From Leucaena leucocephala (Eukaryota; Streptophyta; Magnoliopsida; Fabales; Fabaceae): a stretch of 64,000 nucleotides of DNA. Under the pieces are notes generated by a model. The model was not told the DNA's origin, did not search any database, and was given only the letters and a program-made list of their open reading frames with translations. Location: positions 11,858,501 through 11,922,500 of the forward strand of contig CM073557.1 in NCBI GenBank assembly GCA_037074615.1. Direction: 5' to 3'. This document shows positions 60,428 to 64,000 of this stretch, piece by piece; positions within the stretch are counted from its first letter, which is position 1, and every line of letters begins with the position of its first letter. A program made the position numbers and the translations under genes.

Positions 60428-61054
60428 ATGACGACTAGTAATACTGCTACATTATCGCTGCGATCTATCCTTGAGAAGGACAAACTCAATGGGACAAACT
60501 TTCTTGACTGGTTTAGGAACTTGAGAATTTTTCTCAACCAGGAAAGAAAGGCACATGTCCTAGATCAACCCATTCTTGAGGAGTTAGCAGCCAATGTTCC
60601 TAGAGCTCAAAGAGATGCTTACACGAAGCATAAGGAAGACTCTGTCGATGTGGGATGCTTGATGCTAGCCACCATGGTTCCGGAGCTCCAAAGAGATCTA
60701 GAATACATGGAGGCTTCTGAGATGATTGTGATTCTCAAGGAAATATTCCAGCAACAGGTAAGGCAAGAGAGGTATAAGACCACTAAGGCCTTACATTCCT
60801 GCAAGATGGCTGAAGGTGCATCAGTCAGTACTTATGTCTTAATGATGAAAGGGTACATTAATCACTTTGAGAGGCTTGGATTTCCCATGAGCCAGGAGTT
60901 AGCTACGGATTTGGTCTTGAACTCACTCCTAGAAAGTTATGACCAATTTATCATGAACTACAACATGAACAACATGGAGAAATCTATTTCTGAACTGTAT
61001 GGGATGCTAAAACTACTGAGCCAAGTCTTAAGAAGAAGCCCAGTACTATTTTGA
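60428..61054 (+). CDS. C1 copia Gag (separated from pol by a frameshift)
   Basis: 208 codons. Residues 20-28 read LNGTNFLDW, the start of the copia gag domain, and RNLRIFLNQE follows. The middle has SYDQFIMNYNMNN near residue 180, as in UBN2-type gags. In related copia elements gag and pol share one frame. Here the last codons are out of frame, and the expected Lys-rich linker is readable in another frame from ~61012, where an A run (CTAAAACTACT) seems one base short. The stop at 61052-61054 is thus secondary. Gag would assemble the particle. The start at 60428 follows a TTGTAGAATT leader and matches the usual MT(T/S)…-type start. Confidence 0.82.
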   Translation: MTTSNTATLSLRSILEKDKLNGTNFLDWFRNLRIFLNQERKAHVLDQPILEELAANVPRAQRDAYTKHKEDSVDVGCLMLATMVPELQRDLEYMEASEMIVILKEIFQQQVRQERYKTTKALHSCKMAEGASVSTYVLMMKGYINHFERLGFPMSQELATDLVLNSLLESYDQFIMNYNMNNMEKSISELYGMLKLLSQVLRRSPVLF

Positions 61055-62091
61055 TGGTTCAGAAAGGAAAGGGTATGAAAAAGAAAGGCAAAGGCAAGGG
61101 GAAGGGTCATAGCTCATTAGGTAAGACCAAAGAGTCAGGCAAACCCGAAACTAAGCCTGTACCAAAGAAGGCAAAGCCTCCGAAGGAAGGAGTCTGCTTC
61201 TTCTGCAATGAACCTGGTCATTGGAAGAGGAATTGCAAACTCTACCTCGAAGATCTGAAAAAGAACAAGAAGGATAGCGGGGCTATCATTTCAGGTATTT
61301 ACGTTATAGACATTCATCTTTCTACTTCCACCACATGGGTATTAGATACTGCATGTGGTTCTCACATTTGTACAAATGTGCAGGGACTAAAGGACAGTAG
61401 GAAGCTGAAAAAGGGCGAAGTTGACCTACGAGTTGGAAATAGAGCAAGGGTTGCTGTGTTAGCTGTAGGCACTTATGAATTAGTTCTGTCTACTGGGCTT
61501 TTGTTAGTTTTGAACAATTGCTATTATGTTCCTACTTTAAGTAGTAACATAGTTTCACTTTCTTATTTGGATAAGGAAGGTTTCACTTCCATTGGTGGGA
61601 ATAGTAGATGTTCTATTTATCGTAATGATGTTTTCTATGCTCATGGTGATTTGCATGTTGATCATTACATATTAAATTTGGAACAACCCAATCATGGAAA
61701 TATCTATAACATAACCGCCAAAAGGGTCAAACCAAATGATTTGAATCCGACATACCTCTGTCACTGTCGTTTGGGCCATATAAATGAGAAACGCATTTCC
61801 AAACCCCATCAAGATGGATTTCTCAACTCATTTGATTTTGAATCATATAATACTTGCGAGTCTTGCTTGTTAGGAAAGATGACAAAGTCACCTTTCACTG
61901 GGCACAGTGAGAGGGCCACTGATTTATTGGGCCTCATACATACAAATGTGTGTGGACCGATGAACACAAATGCCAGAGGAGGTTATTCATACTTCATCAC
62001 ATTCATAGATGATTTTAGCAGATATGGGTACATCTATCTGATAAACCATAAATCTGAATCTTTTGAAATGTTAAAAAATATTTCAAAATAA
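61051..62091 (+). CDS. C1 copia zinc knuckle, protease, pre-integrase and integrase N-terminal half
   Basis: 346 codons; the start is artificial because it is the continuation of gag after a frameshift. Lys/Gly-rich to residue 47, then a zinc knuckle CFFCNEPGHWKRNC (C49, C52, H57, C62). The protease site is LDTACGSHIC (D99), with Ala where Gly is usual. The HHCC region is H238-X4-H243 and C269-X2-C272. The integrase core has IHTNVCGPM, with Asn299 where the first catalytic Asp is expected, and TFIDDFSRYG (D320). The frame ends at a shift near 62080. The substitutions suggest protease and integrase are impaired. Confidence 0.85.
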   Translation: MMVQKGKGMKKKGKGKGKGHSSLGKTKESGKPETKPVPKKAKPPKEGVCFFCNEPGHWKRNCKLYLEDLKKNKKDSGAIISGIYVIDIHLSTSTTWVLDTACGSHICTNVQGLKDSRKLKKGEVDLRVGNRARVAVLAVGTYELVLSTGLLLVLNNCYYVPTLSSNIVSLSYLDKEGFTSIGGNSRCSIYRNDVFYAHGDLHVDHYILNLEQPNHGNIYNITAKRVKPNDLNPTYLCHCRLGHINEKRISKPHQDGFLNSFDFESYNTCESCLLGKMTKSPFTGHSERATDLLGLIHTNVCGPMNTNARGGYSYFITFIDDFSRYGYIYLINHKSESFEMLKNISK

Positions 62092-62662
62092 AGTACAAAA
62101 TCATCTTGGCAAAACAATTAAAGCCCTTCGATCTGATCGGGGTGGTGAATATTTGAGTCAACAATTCATTGATCATCTTAGGAGTTGTGGGATAGTCTCA
62201 CAATTGACTCCTCCAGGGACACCACAATGGAATGGAGCTTCTAAACGGAGGAATCGAACACTATTATATATGGTTTGATCCATGATGAGTCAAACAGATC
62301 TTCCACCCTCCTTTTGGGACCATGCCCTAGAGACAGCTGCGTTCACACTCAATCGCGTTCTATCTAAGGTAATTGAAAAGACTCCGTATGAGATATGGAC
62401 TGGGAGGACACCTAGTTTGTCTTTCCTCAAGATTTGGGGATGCGAGGTCTATGTTAAGTAACAAGCCTCAGACAAATTAGCGCCCAAATCGTCAAAGTAC
62501 CTTTTTGTGGGATATCCTAAGGAAACCAAGGGATACTATGTCTACAACCCTGCTAATAACAAAGTGTTTGTTGTCAGAAATGGTATCTTTCTCAAACGAG
62601 AATTTATCTCTAAAAGAACCAGTGGGAGAAAGGTACACCTCGAAGAAGTTCGAAAGCCATAA
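62092..62662 (+). pseudogene. C1 copia integrase C-terminal half, with stops
   Basis: After the frameshift near 62080 the frame reads ALRSDRGGEYLSQQFIDHL, then TPQWNGASKRRNRTL, with Lys where the third catalytic residue (Glu of the D-D-E set) is expected. Stops follow at ~62276 (TGA in place of an expected CGA, Arg), ~62459 (TAA) and 62660 (TAA). Between them are DLPPSFWDHALETAAFTLN and KYLFVGYPKETKGYYVYNP, standard copia integrase C-terminal blocks. Confidence 0.82.
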
Positions 62663-64000
62663 GACACCACAAAACTACAGATGGAAAATAAAGAAGACTC
62701 ACAACAAGTTGTTGAGATTCCTCAAGTCACACAAGGTCCACGAAAATCTAATAGGACACGACTTCAGCCTCAGAGATATGGATTTCTGATTTCTAACAGT
62801 CGTGATGTGTTGCTCATTGAGCATAATGAGCCGACTACCTATCGAGAAGCTATAGTGGGACCAAACTCTAAAAAATGGCTTAATGCCATGAAGTCTGAGA
62901 TGCAATCCATATACAACAATCAGGTTTGGACCTTAGTCGACCCACCTGAAGGTGTAAAAACTGTCGGGTGCAAGTGGGTTTTTAAGGAGAAAACTGACAT
63001 GGATGGCAATGTAAATGTCTTCAAGGTACGACTGGTTGCAAAAGGATTTACTCAAACTCATGGTGTGGACTATGATGAGACCTTTTTCCCAGTTGTAATG
63101 ACCAAATCAATTAGAATTCTCTTTGCCATAACAGCATATTATGACTATGAAATATGGCAGATGGACGTCAAGACAGCCTTCCTTAATGGAAAGCTCCTTG
63201 AGGATGTGTACATGACACAACCTGAAGGGTTTGTGCATTCTGAGAACTCTGGTAAAGTGTACAAGCTTCAAAGGTCCATTTACGGACTGAAACAAGCCTC
63301 TCAGAGTTGGAATCATCGTTTTGATGAAGTAGTCAAAGAGTTTGGATTTCTTCAAAATATTAATGAATCTTGTGTGTACAAGAAGGTTAGTGGGAGCACA
63401 GTTGTGTTTTTGGTACTCTATGTCGATGACATCCTACTTATTGGAAATGACATTCCTACCTTGAAGATTGTCAAGTCTTGGTTAGGAAAGTCTTTCTCGA
63501 TGAAAGACTTGGGTGAAGCCACCTACATCCTAGGAATCAGGATCTATAGAGATAGATATAAAAGACTTATAGGACTCAGTCAGAGTACATACATAGACAA
63601 AATACTGCATAGGTTCAGTATGCATGAATCAAAGAGGGGTTTCATACCCATGTCTCATGGTATTCACCTCAGCAAAGATCTGTGTCCTAGTACATCTGAT
63701 CAGCGAGGTCGCATGAGTAAAGTTCCATATGCCTCGGCCATAGGATCTATCATGTACGCCATATTATGTACTCGATCGGATATCTCGTTTGCCTTAAGTA
63801 TGACTAACAGATATCAACAGGACCCTGGTGAGGGCCATTGGACTACTGTCAATAATATCCTTAAGTACTTAAGAAGGACTAAGGACTTATTCTTGGTCTA
63901 TGGTGGATTGGATGACGAACTCTGTGTAACTGGTTACACAGATGCAAGTTTCCAAACTGACCAGGACGACCAAAAATCACAGTCTGGATATATATTCCTC
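62663..64000 (+). CDS. C1 copia reverse transcriptase and RNase H start (open to window edge)
   Basis: 446 codons without a stop in frame from 62663 to 64000. RT starts near 62875 (WLNAMKSEMQSIYNNQVWTL), with KWVFKEKTDMDGN, VRLVAKGFTQTHGVDYDETF, QMDVKTAFLNG (catalytic Asp), KVYKLQRSIYGLKQASQSW and the catalytic box LYVDDILLIGN (~63417-63450). The connection has QRGRMSKVPYASAIGSIMYA. RNase H begins at GYTDASFQTD (first catalytic Asp near 63940) and runs off the edge. There is no ATG of its own at the start; in an intact element it is the end of one polyprotein. All visible RT catalytic motifs are intact, unlike the integrase. Confidence 0.9.

Larger units (their letters stand above)
57435..64000 (+). 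mobile_element. C1 Ty1/copia retrotransposon (3' end beyond window)
   Basis: Order: 5' LTR (57435-59209), primer site (59211-59222), 1.2-kb leader, gag, zinc knuckle, protease, integrase, RT and the start of RNase H at the right edge. It is inserted in the C2 gag. The left flank is CTGGG (57430-57434), so the same five bases should follow its 3' LTR beyond the window. It is the fullest C1 copy here but has at least two frameshifts and three stops. Confidence 0.92.

Overview
The window is a gene-poor, strongly AT-rich block of plant nuclear DNA made almost entirely of transposable elements nested in one another. The initiator-tRNA-Met primer sites, Ty1/copia polyproteins, CACTA (En/Spm) transposase pieces and an hAT-type deletion derivative all point to a flowering plant, probably a dicot; the species cannot be told. 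No host protein gene, rRNA, tRNA or CRISPR array was recognised. Family labels used here are mine. R1 is a large LTR family with no pol gene and LTRs of about 2-3.3 kb that start TG/TA-TCACATCC or TGTAACATCC. C1 and C2 are Ty1/copia families. D1 is an LTR family whose LTR is crowded with ATCGATAA/TTCGATAA words.

Layout. 1-174: end of an R1 LTR inserted in the 5' LTR of a D1 element (175-~7135). That element has a decayed gag-like ORF, and its 3' LTR carries an odd 1.13-kb inverted-repeat insertion (5695-6821). 7136-7711: nothing recognised. 7717-36699: one R1 element on the minus strand (copy A), bounded by TTTAT duplications. Nested inside it are an R1 solo LTR (11162-16308) holding an internally deleted C1 element (12460-15533), a foreign solo LTR (17603-19906) holding an hAT-like element (19080-19852), and a complete R1 copy B in the opposite orientation (21707-31519).

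36816-37490: 5' part of a CACTA transposase pseudogene. 37498-~38715: R1 LTR fragment. 38741-~41814: end of a second CACTA element with C-terminal transposase exons. 41815-44143: mostly unexplained. 44144-~47054: R1 LTR. 47055-47794: nothing recognised. 47795-57434: C2 copia on the minus strand, split by a C1 solo LTR (48493-50177) and an R1 solo LTR (54009-56604). 57435 to the right edge: a C1 copia element on the plus strand, inserted in the C2 gag and running out of the window inside RNase H.

Nesting and matching target-site duplications give a relative order. A inserted first; B and the two solo LTRs came later; the deleted C1 copy and the hAT element came later still. C2 preceded the C1 and R1 insertions it holds. 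None of these elements looks autonomous. R1 has no pol in either complete copy. The C1 polyprotein has frameshifts, stops and lost integrase residues, although its RT/RNase H frame is open. C2 is split and its zinc knuckle is destroyed. Identities are by eye from motifs and local matching; no alignment or database search was run.
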